DNA from: an uncultured Erythrobacter sp.
GTDB lineage: Bacteria > Pseudomonadota > Alphaproteobacteria > Sphingomonadales > Sphingomonadaceae
Length of the DNA stretch: 64,000 nucleotides
Direction of reading: 5' to 3'
Assembly (NCBI GenBank): GCA_947494705.1
Contig: CANLVN010000002.1
Location: forward strand, 434,001-498,000
In this document: in pieces, positions 25,795-35,518 of the stretch
Numbering within the stretch: the first letter of the stretch is position 1
How the letters are laid out: every line of letters starts with the position of its first letter
Notes under the pieces: model-generated
What the model saw: only the letters and a program-made list of their open reading frames with translations
Told to the model about the DNA's origin: nothing
The model's database searches: none
Translations under genes and position numbers: made by a program

Positions 25795-26814
25795 ATGCCC
25801 GGTCCGCTGCTCGATACCCTCAAAGGGTCCACCCAGAATGTCGCTCCCGTATGGCTCATGCGCCAGGCGGGGCGTTATCTCCCTGAATACAGGGAACTTC
25901 GCGCTGAAAAAGGCGGCTTTCTCGAGCTTGTTTATGACAGCGAGGCCGCGGCCGAGGTCACGGTGCAGCCGATCAGGCGTTTCGGGTTCGACGGGGCGAT
26001 CCTGTTCTCGGATATCCTGATCGTACCGCATGCGATGGGGCAGGGGCTGGAATTCCTTGCAGGCGAAGGGCCCAAGCTCAGCCCGACCCTGCTCGAAACC
26101 GAACTCGATAGCTTCGTCCACGCCTATGAGCGCTTCGATCCGGTTTACGAAACCGTCAGACTGACCAGAGCGCAGATCGCCGATACGGTTACCATGCTGG
26201 GCTTTGCAGGTTCGCCATGGACGGTTGCGACCTACATGATCGCCGGCGAAGGCTCGAAGGATCAGGGGCCGGCGCGCCTTCTGGCCTATCGCGATCCATC
26301 CCGCATGCAGGCAATTTGTGACGCGATTGCCGAGGTTTCCATCGAGTATCTGCGCGGACAGATCGATGCCGGTGCCGAAGCGGTGCAGTTGTTCGACAGC
26401 TGGGCAGGCAGCCTTGCTCCGGACGAATTCGAGCGCTGGGTCGTTGCCCCCAATGCGAAGATCGTCGCCGCCATCAAGCAATCGCACCCGGATGTGCCGG
26501 TGATCGGCTTTCCGAAGGGTGCCGGCGCGAAACTTCCGGTCTATGCTCGAGAAACAGGCGTGGACGCGGTTGGTCTCGATGAAACGCTTGATCCGGCATG
26601 GGCCAATTCGGTTCTACCTGACGGAATGCCGGTTCAGGGCAATCTCGATCCGCTTCTTGTCGAGGCAGGGGGCGACGCGCTTCCCAAGAGGGTCGAGACC
26701 ATCCTGGAGGCATTCAAGGGGCGTCCGCACGTGTTCAATCTCGGTCATGGCATCGGTCAATTCACCCCGATCGAGCATGTCGAGCAATTGCTCCGGGCGG
26801 TGAGGGGCGAATAA
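25795..26814 (+). CDS. hemE: Uroporphyrinogen decarboxylase
   Basis: Decarboxylates the four acetate side chains of uroporphyrinogen III to give coproporphyrinogen III in heme synthesis. The 339-residue protein has the signature PVWLMRQAGRYLPEYRELR (residues about 17-35), the catalytic-site aspartate in ILFSDILIVP, and FAGSPWTVATYMI. The C-terminal NLGHGIGQFTPIEHVE is also typical. AGAGGAA precedes the ATG. It overlaps hemJ by one base (TAATG). Confidence 0.96.
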   Translation: MPGPLLDTLKGSTQNVAPVWLMRQAGRYLPEYRELRAEKGGFLELVYDSEAAAEVTVQPIRRFGFDGAILFSDILIVPHAMGQGLEFLAGEGPKLSPTLLETELDSFVHAYERFDPVYETVRLTRAQIADTVTMLGFAGSPWTVATYMIAGEGSKDQGPARLLAYRDPSRMQAICDAIAEVSIEYLRGQIDAGAEAVQLFDSWAGSLAPDEFERWVVAPNAKIVAAIKQSHPDVPVIGFPKGAGAKLPVYARETGVDAVGLDETLDPAWANSVLPDGMPVQGNLDPLLVEAGGDALPKRVETILEAFKGRPHVFNLGHGIGQFTPIEHVEQLLRAVRGE

Positions 26815-27257
26815 TGCAATCTGTGATCCTCGACATCGCGATCTGGCTGAAGATCGGCCATGTGGTCTTCATGGTGTTCTGGCTGGCCGGGCTGTTCATG
26901 CTGCCGCGCCAGTGCATCTACATGCTCGACCATGCGCCCGGCTCCGCTGGCGAGGCGAAGTGGGCCGAGCGGATGGGCAAGCTGCGCAAGATCATCCTGA
27001 CGCCGAGCCTCATCGTGGTTTGGCTGCTTGGATTGGTGATGGCCTATGGCCTCGGATATTTTTCGCAAGGGTGGCTGCATGCCAAGCTGACGCTGGTGCT
27101 GATCCTGACCGGTTATCACGGCTGGCTGGTTGCCCAGACCAAGAAGATGGCGCGCGGAGAACGACCGCTCAGCGAGAAGACGCTGCGGCTGGCAGGCGAA
27201 GTCCCCGGACTGCTGCTCGTTGCGATCGTGGCGCTGGTTTACCTGCGGCCCTTCTGA
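26814..27257 (+). CDS. hemJ: Protoporphyrinogen IX oxidase HemJ
   Basis: Membrane enzyme that oxidises protoporphyrinogen IX to protoporphyrin IX, replacing HemG/HemY in many alphaproteobacteria and cyanobacteria. The 147-residue protein has four hydrophobic helices. Its conserved histidine is in LKIGHVVFMVFWLAGLFMLPR (family heme-ligand region, about residues 11-31). KIILTPSLIVVWLLG and the closing LAGEVPGLLLVAIVALVYLRP are family hallmarks. It starts on the last base of hemE. Confidence 0.92.
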   Translation: MQSVILDIAIWLKIGHVVFMVFWLAGLFMLPRQCIYMLDHAPGSAGEAKWAERMGKLRKIILTPSLIVVWLLGLVMAYGLGYFSQGWLHAKLTLVLILTGYHGWLVAQTKKMARGERPLSEKTLRLAGEVPGLLLVAIVALVYLRPF

Positions 27258-27490
27258 CTCTTGTTTCCTTTGGTCGCTTTGCGATTGACCTCGGCGCTCG
27301 CGAATCTTATTTCGGCATTCGCTATCCGGCATCTGTCTCGCATCTGTGCGTGACGAGGTCTGCTTTCTCCAAGCCCCAGCCTTTTGCCGATTGATGTAAC
27401 GACTGCGGTCTTGCTCGAATTGCTCAAAGGCGTGCCTCGTCCAAAGAGGCATTGACCCGCCGGCCACACCCTCTATTGGACTGATTACCT

Positions 27491-28756
27491 ATGCATCTCA
27501 AAGACTTGAAAGCTCGCACACCGGCGGACCTAGTGGCCATGGCCGAAGAACTCGGTGTCGAGGGCGCATCGACCATGAGGCGCCAGGACCTGTTCTTCAG
27601 CATCCTGCGCGAACTGGCCGAGGATGAGGAATACGAAGAGAAGATCATGGGTATCGGCACCATCGAGGTGCTGCAGGACGGTTTCGGCTTCCTGCGTAGT
27701 CCCGAGGCCAATTACCTTGCCGGCCCGGACGATATCTACGTTTCGCCCAACCAGATCCGTAAATGGGGCCTGCGCACCGGCGATACGGTTGAAGGCGAAA
27801 TTCGCGCTCCCAAAGAAGGCGAGCGCTATTTCGCGCTGACCAGCCTTGCCAAGGTCAATTTCGAAGACCCAGCGGCGGTGCGGATGCGCACAAATTTCGA
27901 CAACCTCACGCCGCTTTATCCGGAAAAGAAGCTCAATCTCGACAGCAACGACCCGACCGTAAAGGACAAGTCGGCGCGCGTGATCGATATCATTTCGCCG
28001 CAAGGCAAGGGCCAGCGCGCGCTGATCGTTGCGCCGCCGCGTACCGGTAAGACCGTCCTGTTGCAGAATATCGCCAAGGCGATCACCGACAATCACCCTG
28101 AGGTATTCCTTCTGGTGCTGCTCGTCGACGAGCGTCCCGAGGAAGTCACCGACATGCAGCGCAGCGTGAAGGGCGAGGTGATTTCCTCGACCTTCGACGA
28201 ACCGGCCAATCGCCACGTCCAGGTCGCCGAAATGGTGATCGAGAAAGCCAAGCGCCTCGTCGAGCACAAGCATGATGTCGTGATCCTGCTCGATTCGATC
28301 ACGCGCCTCGGCCGTGCCTACAACACCGTCGTTCCGAGTTCAGGTAAGGTTTTGACCGGTGGTGTCGATGCCAACGCGCTCCAGCGTCCCAAGCGTTTCT
28401 TCGGCGCGGCGCGTAACATCGAGGAAGGCGGATCGCTGTCGATCATCGCAACCGCTTTGATCGACACCGGCAGTCGCATGGACGAGGTCATTTTCGAAGA
28501 GTTCAAGGGCACCGGCAACTCGGAAATCGTGCTGGACCGCAAGGTTTCCGACAAGCGTATCTTCCCCGCGCTCGATGTCGGCAAGTCCGGCACCCGCAAG
28601 GAAGAACTGCTGGTCGAGAAGGACAAGCTTTCCAAGATGTGGGTTCTTCGCCGCATCCTCATGCAGATGGGCACAATCGACGCGATGGAGTTCCTGCTCG
28701 ACAAGATGAAGGACTCGAAGACCAACGAAGACTTTTTCGACACCATGAACCAATAG
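27491..28756 (+). CDS. rho: Transcription termination factor Rho
   Basis: Hexameric RNA helicase that ends transcription. The 421-residue protein has the N-terminal Rho-N helix bundle ([21 protein letters not shown]) and the RNA-binding cold-shock-like domain ([22 protein letters not shown]). The Walker A region [41 protein letters not shown] and the R-loop segment follow. It is preceded by a 233-bp gap after hemJ, long enough for an autoregulated leader. The ori-proximal position after hemE is conserved in alphaproteobacteria. Confidence 0.97.
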   Translation: MHLKDLKARTPADLVAMAEELGVEGASTMRRQDLFFSILRELAEDEEYEEKIMGIGTIEVLQDGFGFLRSPEANYLAGPDDIYVSPNQIRKWGLRTGDTVEGEIRAPKEGERYFALTSLAKVNFEDPAAVRMRTNFDNLTPLYPEKKLNLDSNDPTVKDKSARVIDIISPQGKGQRALIVAPPRTGKTVLLQNIAKAITDNHPEVFLLVLLVDERPEEVTDMQRSVKGEVISSTFDEPANRHVQVAEMVIEKAKRLVEHKHDVVILLDSITRLGRAYNTVVPSSGKVLTGGVDANALQRPKRFFGAARNIEEGGSLSIIATALIDTGSRMDEVIFEEFKGTGNSEIVLDRKVSDKRIFPALDVGKSGTRKEELLVEKDKLSKMWVLRRILMQMGTIDAMEFLLDKMKDSKTNEDFFDTMNQ

Positions 28757-28768
28757 GGGGAAATGGTT

Positions 28769-28794
28769 GCGGACCGAGGTGGTGGTCGGTCCGC
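28769..28794 (+). other. Perfect 9-bp hairpin between rho and the BLUF gene
   Basis: GCGGACCGA (28769-28777) pairs with TCGGTCCGC (28786-28794) around an 8-base G/T loop. No T run follows, so it is not a classical terminator. It ends 13 bases before the BLUF ATG, which lacks a clear ribosome site, so it could affect initiation there. Confidence 0.5.
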
Positions 28795-28807
28795 GACAGT
28801 TTGAGTT

Positions 28808-29200
28808 ATGATCAAACAATATCTTTATATCAGCACTGCACCAGGCCTGTCGGATGAGCAGGTAGAAGCGATTGTAGACGAAAGTGCGCGGAACAATACG
28901 GCGAATGCCGTGACGGGCCTGCTGTTTTACAACGGCCGCAACTTTCTCCAGCTTTTTGAAGGTGATGGGGAAACGGTTGATGCGCTCATGGTGCGCATCA
29001 AGAATGACCCTCGTCACGATGGTTTCTCCGTTCTCTACGAAGGGGAAGCCTCGGGCCGGGCCTGTCCGGGCTGGGCTATGAAGCGGATCAAGACTGCCGA
29101 TAGCGCACCCATTCGTCGTGAGACGCTCGAAGAGATACTGCCCGGCAATCTCAAGGACGATCTGCGCAAGATGGTCCTGAATTACGCGACGTTGAACTGA
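28808..29200 (+). CDS. Stand-alone BLUF-domain blue-light photoreceptor
   Basis: This 130-residue flavin-binding photosensor has the BLUF fold at about residues 1-95. The photoactive tyrosine is probably Y7 in LYIST, the flavin-contacting asparagine N30 in ARNNTANAVTGLL, and the glutamine Q48 in FLQLFEG. KNDPRHDGFSVLYEG and GWAMKRI complete the pattern. No output domain is attached; short BLUF proteins act by protein contacts. It begins 51 bp after rho on the same strand, with a strong hairpin between, and the partner is unknown. Confidence 0.9.
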   Translation: MIKQYLYISTAPGLSDEQVEAIVDESARNNTANAVTGLLFYNGRNFLQLFEGDGETVDALMVRIKNDPRHDGFSVLYEGEASGRACPGWAMKRIKTADSAPIRRETLEEILPGNLKDDLRKMVLNYATLN

Positions 29201-29303
29201 AGGGCGACGCATGGCCGCGCGGGTCGCGGTCGACCCCGCGGTTTCGCGCGTCGATTCTATGCTCGCCATGGGCCGAGGCAATCTCGCCCGCCCCGGCAGG
29301 CGA

Positions 29304-29708
29304 TTAGCTTTTCTGCCGCTCCAGCTGGGCGGCCATCATTTCCCAGACCTTGTTGACCGCCTTCAGCGGACGGACCATCACCTTGAAATCGGTGATGAGC
29401 CCGTCCGCATCGAAGGTGATCATGTCGATCCCGTTGATCTGGATGCCGTCCATTTCTGTCGCGAATTCGAGCACGACGGTGTCTTCGCCAACCACTTCGC
29501 GCAAATACCGAAAGCTGTCATTGCCCAGCGTCTGTCCAGCGGCGGTCAGATATGCAAGCACGATCGGGCGGCCCCGCTGCGGCGTGTGGACGACTGGCGA
29601 GTGAAACACGGCCTCTTCGTGCAACAGCGCGCCCAGATCCTCCGGCTTGCTGCCTGAAGACATAACTTCATGCCACTTTTCAAGACCTTGCCTGACTGCA
29701 ACGGCCAT
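29304..29708 (-). CDS. NTF2-like (SnoaL-type) fold protein
   Basis: This 134-residue protein has the cone-shaped NTF2-like fold: an N-terminal helix, LLHEEAVFHSPVVHTPQRGR, an edge strand VVLEFATEMDGIQINGIDMITFD and a last strand ITDFKVMVRP. Members are small isomerases, hydrolases or binding proteins, and the role here is unknown. ATG 29708 lies four bases after the TGA of the dienelactone hydrolase, so the two are coupled; a longer frame through that gene is a shadow. Confidence 0.75.
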   Translation of the reverse strand: MAVAVRQGLEKWHEVMSSGSKPEDLGALLHEEAVFHSPVVHTPQRGRPIVLAYLTAAGQTLGNDSFRYLREVVGEDTVVLEFATEMDGIQINGIDMITFDADGLITDFKVMVRPLKAVNKVWEMMAAQLERQKS

Positions 29709-29712
29709 TGCG

Positions 29713-30411
29713 TCAGCCCAGATGCTTGGCAAAGAATTCCGCGCTGCGCGCGTCTGCTTTGGTCGCGGCAACTTCGTCGCGTCGCTTGCCGACTTCCGTG
29801 GCGAAGCCGTGATCGAGGCCTTCATAATCATACAGCGTAACCTTGGGGTGGTCATCGAGCCCCTTGTGCATCGCAGCCTGCGTTTCCTTGTCGACAAAGC
29901 CATCCTCGGTTGGAATGTGGAGCATGAGGGGATTGGCAATGGCTTCCTTTTCATCGAGCAAGCCATCGATCCCGACACCGTAATATCCAACGGTTGCGTC
30001 GATGTCCGTTCGCGAGGCGGTCATATAGGCGAGGCGCCCACCAAGGCAGTAACCCACCGCACCGACTTTCGCGACATTCTCCTGCTCGCGCACGAAATCG
30101 ATCGTCGCCTGGATATCGCGGATACCCTCATCCTGATCGAACTTGTTCATCAGATCGAGCGCGCGTTCGAATTCGGGCTCGATATCGGGGTCGAGCTCGA
30201 CACCCGGTTCAAGCTGCCAGAACAAGTCCGGAGCGATGGCCAGATAGCCATCCTCGGCCAACTTGTCGCATTTACGGCGGATGCCCGCATTCACACCGAA
30301 GATCTCTTGGATGACAACGATCGCCGCTTTGGGCGTATCAGCCGGGCGCGCGACATAGGCCTTGAAATTCGCGTCCTTGTCGAGGTTCTGGATGGAAATC
30401 GTATCGGTCAT
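29713..30411 (-). CDS. Dienelactone hydrolase family protein
   Basis: This 232-residue alpha/beta hydrolase has the DLH triad: nucleophilic cysteine in GAVGYCLGGRLAY (about residue 124), aspartate in IPTEDGFVD and histidine in LDHGFA near residue 206. IQEIFGVNAGIR near the N-terminus is the family oxyanion region. Canonical members open dienelactones in chloroaromatic breakdown, but most homologs act on unknown esters. No aromatic-degradation genes accompany it. With the NTF2-like gene it forms the only minus-strand interruption of the run right of the origin. Confidence 0.88.
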   Translation of the reverse strand: MTDTISIQNLDKDANFKAYVARPADTPKAAIVVIQEIFGVNAGIRRKCDKLAEDGYLAIAPDLFWQLEPGVELDPDIEPEFERALDLMNKFDQDEGIRDIQATIDFVREQENVAKVGAVGYCLGGRLAYMTASRTDIDATVGYYGVGIDGLLDEKEAIANPLMLHIPTEDGFVDKETQAAMHKGLDDHPKVTLYDYEGLDHGFATEVGKRRDEVAATKADARSAEFFAKHLG

Positions 30412-30548
30412 AGGGGCAAGTCTCCTGTTTCTGGCCCTGATTCGGGGTCAGGGTGTACTCAACAGGCCTAGCCATTGCGTGCAGGGTGGGGCAAACCCAA
30501 ATAAGCCAATACCGCGCAGCGACAGGACGGGAAGAGGGAGCAAGCCCA

Positions 30549-30824
30549 ATGAAGATCAACGTGGAAATCGACTGCACACCCGAAGAGGCGCGCAGCTTCT
30601 TGGGTTTGCCCGACGTGACGCCGGCGAACGAGCTCTATGTCGAGAACATAACCAAAGCGATGAGCGGGGTGAGCAATCCGGCGCAGTTGCAGGAATATGC
30701 GCAAGCCCTCGCGCCCATGGGTCAGATGGGTATGAAACTGTTCCAGAGCTTCGTTGAAGGCGGATTGCGCGCGGGCGCAGCAGCGACAGGCGGTGGATCG
30801 CGCAAGGCCGACAAGCCCGACTGA
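30549..30824 (+). CDS. DUF6489-like small protein
   Basis: This 91-residue acidic protein begins KINVEIDCTPEEARSFLGLPDV and ends in a Gly/Lys-rich tail. I believe it belongs to DUF6489, a family seen in sphingomonads and relatives, with no known function. ATG 30549 is preceded by GGGAG. Its stop is one base before the mnmE GTG start, so the two are translated together. Confidence 0.65.
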   Translation: MKINVEIDCTPEEARSFLGLPDVTPANELYVENITKAMSGVSNPAQLQEYAQALAPMGQMGMKLFQSFVEGGLRAGAAATGGGSRKADKPD

Positions 30825-30825
30825 A

Positions 30826-32112
30826 GTGAGTACCCCGGTGCAGACCATATTCGCGGTCTCCAGCGGGTCGCCACCGGCGGCTATCGGGGTCATACGGATC
30901 AGCGGCCCGCAGGCAGGTTCGGCTCTGCGCAGTCTTGCGGGGAGGGATATCCCCGAGCGCAGGGCCTCGCTTGCGCGATTGCGGTCCAGCGACGGAAGGG
31001 TTCTCGACGAGGCGCTCGCGCTGTGGTTCCCCGGACCTGCCACCGCGACCGGTGAGGATCTGGCTGAGCTGCACTGTCATGGCGGGCGTGCCGTTCTGGC
31101 GGCCGTATGTCGTGAGCTCGACCGGTTTGAGGGTCTGCGTCCAGCTGAAGAAGGGGAATTCACGCGCCGGGCTTTTGCGAATGGCCGGATTGACCTGGCC
31201 GAGGCTGAGGGTCTCGCCGATCTGCTGGAGGCGGAGACCGAGTTGCAGCGCGCCGCGGCCATGGCTCAGGCGGGGGGAGTGCTCTCACGCAAGGTAGAGG
31301 CGTGGCGCGATGAGGTTTTGCGGCTCTCGGCGCAGGTGGAAGCGGCGCTCGACTTTTCGGATGAGGACGATGTCAGCGACTTGCCTGAAGGCTTCAAGAT
31401 CGACCTCGACACTTTGCGAGACGAGCTTGCTTCGTTTCTTTCGCGTCCCCGCGCCGAAAAATTGCGGGAAGGGTTCCGCGTGGTTCTCGCTGGTCCGCCA
31501 AATTCGGGAAAGTCTACTCTATTCAATGCCTTAGTAGAAGCGGAAGCCGCAATTATCTCGCCGATAGCGGGCACAACGCGCGATGTGATCGAGCGCTCGG
31601 TGTCTATCGCTGGAATACCATTCAGCTTTATAGACACAGCCGGCCTGCGCGATGAAGGCGCCGAGGAAATCGAGGCAATCGGCATCGAACGCGCGCGCGG
31701 CGAACTGGAACGTGCCGATGTGGTCCTCTGGTTGGGAGCGGAAGGGGAAGGGCCGGCCGGAGGCTGGGAAATCGCCGCGCGCAAGGATGCAGCGGACTTC
31801 GTGCCAAAGGAGAACGCGCAGCATGTTGTCAGTGCGGCAACCGAGGAGGGGCTGAACGGTCTCAACCACGCCTTGATAGAGACCGCGCGGGACGCAATGC
31901 CCAAGCCAGGCGAAGCAGCACTCAACGCCCGCCAGTCCGCCCGGCTCGCGCAGGCGCATGCCGGAATTGTCGGGGCAGGGGAGGCTAAAGATCTCCTGCT
32001 TGTTGCCGAAGACCTGCGCCAGGCGCGGCGCGCATTCGACCAGCTGATCGGGCGCTCGACGACCGAGGATATGCTCGACGCACTTTTCGGACGGTTCTGC
32101 ATCGGAAAGTAG
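30826..32112 (+). CDS. mnmE: tRNA modification GTPase MnmE
   Basis: With MnmG, MnmE installs the cmnm5 group on wobble uridine U34 of several tRNAs. The 428-residue protein has the folate-binding N-terminal domain ([21 protein letters not shown]), a helical domain and an embedded G domain ([14 protein letters not shown], then GTTRDVIE, then [14 protein letters not shown]). It ends in the invariant FCIGK. The start is GTG 30826 directly after the upstream stop. The C-terminus is followed by parS site 1. Confidence 0.95.
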   Translation: MSTPVQTIFAVSSGSPPAAIGVIRISGPQAGSALRSLAGRDIPERRASLARLRSSDGRVLDEALALWFPGPATATGEDLAELHCHGGRAVLAAVCRELDRFEGLRPAEEGEFTRRAFANGRIDLAEAEGLADLLEAETELQRAAAMAQAGGVLSRKVEAWRDEVLRLSAQVEAALDFSDEDDVSDLPEGFKIDLDTLRDELASFLSRPRAEKLREGFRVVLAGPPNSGKSTLFNALVEAEAAIISPIAGTTRDVIERSVSIAGIPFSFIDTAGLRDEGAEEIEAIGIERARGELERADVVLWLGAEGEGPAGGWEIAARKDAADFVPKENAQHVVSAATEEGLNGLNHALIETARDAMPKPGEAALNARQSARLAQAHAGIVGAGEAKDLLLVAEDLRQARRAFDQLIGRSTTEDMLDALFGRFCIGK

Positions 32113-32127
32113 CGCGATTGGCTTCGG

Positions 32128-32143
32128 TGTTTCACGTGAAACA
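32128..32143. promoter_or_regulatory. parS site 1
   Basis: TGTTTCACGTGAAACA is a perfect 16-bp palindrome identical to the canonical ParB-binding sequence. It lies in the mnmE-mnmG gap, about 2.6 kb before parA. Confidence 0.92.
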
Positions 32144-32182
32144 TCTTTGACCTCGCGCCGCGGAAGTCCTATTTGCCGGGCC

Positions 32183-34036
32183 ATGCAGAATTTCGATGTC
32201 CTTGTGATCGGCGGCGGGCATGCCGGTGTCGAGGCGGCGTGCGCCGCCGCGCGCATGGGTGCGCGCACCGGGCTTGTCAGTTTCGACCTCGAAGCGATCG
32301 GCGCTATGAGCTGCAACCCGGCGATCGGCGGGTTGGGCAAAGGTCATCTGGTCCGTGAGGTTGACGCTCTAGACGGCGTTATGGGCCGCGCAGCGGATGC
32401 CGGGGCCATCCATTATCGCATGCTCAACCGCTCGAAAGGGAGCGCCGTCTGGGGTCCGCGTGTCCAGGCTGACCGGGTGCTGTTCAAGGCCGAGGTCCAG
32501 CGGATCGTTCACGCGCAGGACAAGCTGACCCTGATCGAAGGCGAGGCTGCAGCGCTAGTTCTTTCCGGGGGTCGCGTCGCGGGGCTTGAGCTTGCCGACG
32601 GGATGCGATTGGATGCTGAGCGCGTGATCCTTTGCACCGGTACATTCCTCGGCGGAGTTCTTTTCAGGGGTGAGGAGCGGTTCGAGGGCGGCCGTGTCGG
32701 TGAGAACGCCGCCGCGCGCCTTGCCGAGCAATTGCGAGGGGCGGGCCTTCCGATGGCACGTCTAAAGACGGGCACTCCCCCCAGACTGGATGGGCGCACG
32801 ATCGATTGGGCGATGCTGGATGAGCAGGCTTCGGATAGTGAAAACTGGACGATGTCCCCGATGACAAATGCCCGCCGGAATCCTCAGATCTTTTGTGCAG
32901 TAACCCGAACAACTCAGGCATCGCACGATATTATTCGCGCAAATCTCCACCGCTCGCCGCTTTTTTCCGGCGCGATTGGAGCCGCCGGACCGCGCTATTG
33001 CCCCTCTATCGAGGACAAAATCCACCGCTTTGGCGACAGGGATGGACATCAGGTCTTCCTTGAGCCGGAGGGACTGGCAACGCATCTCGTCTATCCGAAC
33101 GGGATCAGTACCTCGCTTCCAGTCGACGTCCAGTTGGCGATGCTGCGCGCCATGCCGGGGTTGGATCACGTGGATATGGCGGTGCCTGGCTATGCGGTTG
33201 AGTATGACCACATCGATCCGCGAGCGCTGACGCCCGATCTTCAGTTGCGAGCGATACCCGGTCTCTATTGCGCTGGGCAGATCAATGGGACGACCGGTTA
33301 CGAGGAGGCCGCAGCGCAAGGCTTGATTGCAGGTCTTGAGGCAGCAGGCGCCGCCCTTGGCATGGCGACCCCGAAGCTCGACCGATCCAATTCGTACATC
33401 GCCGTCATGATCGACGATCTGACACTTCAAGGTGTGAGCGAACCCTATCGGATGCTCACATCGCGCGCCGAGTACCGCCTGCGGCTGCGCGCCAACAATG
33501 CAACGACGCGCCTCACCGGCTTGGGAGTATGTGCGGGCTGCGTTGGCGATAAGCGGCGCCAATGGTTCGAAAAGCGCAGTGTTTCACGTGAAACATTGTC
33601 CGAGGCACTCGCTCGTCGGGTTCATTCCCGCGAATTGGCTGATCACGGCATTGCGGTTCGCCGAGATGGTGGAGAGAAACCGATTGCTGAGTGGCTCCGC
33701 CATGATGGGATCACGTTGCAAACGCTCGACCGCTGGATCGGCGATGTTGCGGATACTGACCCGGCGTTGCTTGAGGAAATGGCCGAAGATGAAGCCTATG
33801 CCCCTTATCTTGCGCGGCAGGATGCCGAATTGCGCGATTTGAGGGCCAGTGAGGAATTACCCCTACCTCCGGACTTCCCTTACGATTCCGTACCCGGTCT
33901 CTCCAATGAAATGGTTGAACGCCTCTCCGCCGCTGCGCCATCCAGTCTCGCTGCGGCGGGCCGCGTGGCTGGGGTAACGCCTGCCGCTCTTTCGGCGTTG
34001 CTTGTGCATGCCCGCCGCTGGCAGCGTGCCGCGTGA
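32183..34036 (+). CDS. mnmG: tRNA uridine-5-carboxymethylaminomethyl modification enzyme MnmG
   Basis: FAD- and NADH-dependent partner of MnmE in U34 modification. The 617-residue protein begins with the dinucleotide loop [19 protein letters not shown] and continues with [22 protein letters not shown]. The cysteine-bearing YCPSIEDKI and [20 protein letters not shown] follow, all conserved. ATG 32183 fits the fold; an upstream in-frame start would run into the region beside parS 1. It holds parS site 2 inside its coding sequence and overlaps rsmG by four bases. Confidence 0.95.
   Translation: MQNFDVLVIGGGHAGVEAACAAARMGARTGLVSFDLEAIGAMSCNPAIGGLGKGHLVREVDALDGVMGRAADAGAIHYRMLNRSKGSAVWGPRVQADRVLFKAEVQRIVHAQDKLTLIEGEAAALVLSGGRVAGLELADGMRLDAERVILCTGTFLGGVLFRGEERFEGGRVGENAAARLAEQLRGAGLPMARLKTGTPPRLDGRTIDWAMLDEQASDSENWTMSPMTNARRNPQIFCAVTRTTQASHDIIRANLHRSPLFSGAIGAAGPRYCPSIEDKIHRFGDRDGHQVFLEPEGLATHLVYPNGISTSLPVDVQLAMLRAMPGLDHVDMAVPGYAVEYDHIDPRALTPDLQLRAIPGLYCAGQINGTTGYEEAAAQGLIAGLEAAGAALGMATPKLDRSNSYIAVMIDDLTLQGVSEPYRMLTSRAEYRLRLRANNATTRLTGLGVCAGCVGDKRRQWFEKRSVSRETLSEALARRVHSRELADHGIAVRRDGGEKPIAEWLRHDGITLQTLDRWIGDVADTDPALLEEMAEDEAYAPYLARQDAELRDLRASEELPLPPDFPYDSVPGLSNEMVERLSAAAPSSLAAAGRVAGVTPAALSALLVHARRWQRAA
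33580..33595. promoter_or_regulatory. parS site 2, inside mnmG
   Basis: A second copy of TGTTTCACGTGAAACA lies within the mnmG coding sequence, where it is read as part of SVSRET. A perfect palindromic site inside a gene suggests selection for ParB binding. Confidence 0.92.
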
Positions 34037-34674
34037 AGGAATCGACACTGATCTCTGGCGAGGAAGAAGCGCGGGCCTATGTCGAGCGCTGGGCATCGGA
34101 TGATGCGATGTCAAAGCTCGACCGTTATGCCGCCATGCTTCTTCAAGAGAACGGGAAGCAGAACCTCATCAGCAAGCCCAGCGAGGCGAGCCTCTGGGAG
34201 CGCCATATCGCCGATAGCGCGCAGTTGCTTGAGCATGTTCCACGTGAAACATATGCGAGCGCAGCCCCCGGCCCATGGCTGGATCTGGGCACCGGCCCGG
34301 GCCTTCCGGGCCTGGTAATCGCAATCCTCTGCCCCACCATACCTGTGGTCCTAGTCGAATCTCGCGCTCGCAGGGTGGAGTTTCTGCAAAGCTGCGTCAC
34401 CGAACTCGGTCTCGATAACTGCGAGGTCATCGGACAGCGGCTGGAACGAACCAATCCGTTTGAATCATGGGTCATTTCGGCACGAGCGTTTGCTCCGTTA
34501 GAGAAACTCCTCCGTTTATCCGCACCCTTTTCCACAAAGCAAACACGCTACCTGTTGCCCAAAGGCCGCTCGGCAGCGCACGAATTGGAAGGGACGAAAC
34601 GGTCGATTCGGAAGATGTTCCACGTGAAACAGTCCTTGACCGACGCCGATGCGGGAATCATCGTGAGCCAATGA
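34033..34674 (+). CDS. rsmG: 16S rRNA 7-methylguanosine methyltransferase RsmG
   Basis: Methylates N7 of G527 in 16S rRNA using SAM. The 213-residue protein has [20 protein letters not shown], the SAM loop [17 protein letters not shown] (about residues 81-97) and [12 protein letters not shown], typical of GidB/RsmG. The start is GTG 34033, overlapping the TGA of mnmG. Two parS sites (3 and 4) lie in the coding sequence and are read as VPRET and MFHVKQ. Confidence 0.94.
   Translation: MKESTLISGEEEARAYVERWASDDAMSKLDRYAAMLLQENGKQNLISKPSEASLWERHIADSAQLLEHVPRETYASAAPGPWLDLGTGPGLPGLVIAILCPTIPVVLVESRARRVEFLQSCVTELGLDNCEVIGQRLERTNPFESWVISARAFAPLEKLLRLSAPFSTKQTRYLLPKGRSAAHELEGTKRSIRKMFHVKQSLTDADAGIIVSQ
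34236..34251. promoter_or_regulatory. parS site 3, inside rsmG
   Basis: TGTTCCACGTGAAACA matches the canonical parS except for one base in the left arm; this variant is common in other chromosomes. Confidence 0.9.
34616..34631. promoter_or_regulatory. parS site 4, end of rsmG
   Basis: A second copy of TGTTCCACGTGAAACA lies 111 bp before the parA start, close enough that ParB bound here could also influence parAB transcription. Confidence 0.9.
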
Positions 34675-34741
34675 GTTCGCCGCAAAGCTTGCGAGCCGGG
34701 AAAACGCCCTCGATTTGCGAGGGAAAACAAGGAAATGCGCC

Positions 34742-35518
34742 ATGCTGACCATTGCTATTGCCAATCAGAAGGGCGGGGTGGGTAAGACCACGACAGCTAT
34801 CAACATGGCGACCGCCATGGCCGCCACGGGATGGCGAACATTGCTGATCGACCTCGATCCCCAAGGCAATGCTTCGACCGGACTTGGCGTCGATGCGAGC
34901 GAACGCGAGATGTCGAGCTACGATCTTCTCGTCGAACAGGCTCCGATCGAAGACACGGTCGTGCAAACCGGTATTCCGGGCCTCGAGATCGTTCCGGCAA
35001 CGGTGGATCTGAGTGGCGCCGAGGTCGAGCTTGTCTCGGTCGAAGAGCGCACGACACGGCTGAAAAGTGCTCTTGCAAGCCATGGGGGTCACGATGTCTG
35101 CTTCATCGACTGCCCGCCCTCGTTGGGGCTGCTTACACTCAACGCCCTGTGTGCGGCCGATACGCTCCTTGTGCCGCTGCAATGCGAGTTTTTCGCGCTT
35201 GAGGGGCTTAGCCAGCTGCTCAAGACCGTTGAGCAGGTTCAGCAGCGCCTCAATCCCTCTCTGGGCATCATCGGGGTCGTTCTGACGATGTTTGACCGGC
35301 GCAACCGGCTCACCGACGAGGTTTCCGAAGAGGTGCGCGATTGCTTGGGGTCTCTGGTGTTCGACACCGTGATCCCGCGTAATGTTCGCCTTTCCGAGGC
35401 GCCGAGCCACGGTCTGCCTGCACTTGTTTACGACCATTCGTGCCTTGGTAGCCGCGCCTATATTGCTCTTGCGCGCGAATTGATCGGTCGTTTTCCACCT
35501 GAAAGGCAGGCAGCATGA
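34742..35518 (+). CDS. parA: Chromosome partitioning ATPase ParA
   Basis: Walker-type ATPase that binds DNA nonspecifically and moves ParB-parS complexes apart. The 258-residue protein has the deviant Walker A motif ANQKGGVGKTTTAINMA (residues 6-22), LLIDLDPQGNASTGLG, and CFIDCPPSLGLLTLNAL. Without an N-terminal DNA-binding extension it is the chromosomal (type Ib-like) form. ATG 34742 starts directly before the conserved LTIAIANQKGG. It overlaps parB by four bases. Confidence 0.96.
   Translation: MLTIAIANQKGGVGKTTTAINMATAMAATGWRTLLIDLDPQGNASTGLGVDASEREMSSYDLLVEQAPIEDTVVQTGIPGLEIVPATVDLSGAEVELVSVEERTTRLKSALASHGGHDVCFIDCPPSLGLLTLNALCAADTLLVPLQCEFFALEGLSQLLKTVEQVQQRLNPSLGIIGVVLTMFDRRNRLTDEVSEEVRDCLGSLVFDTVIPRNVRLSEAPSHGLPALVYDHSCLGSRAYIALARELIGRFPPERQAA

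Noticed and set aside
35491-35506. Fifth parS-like sequence at the end of parA (TTTTCCACCTGAAAGG)
   Set aside because: Only 12 of 16 positions match and the central CACGTG core is broken. A similar 12/16 match exists near 37650, so this level is chance.
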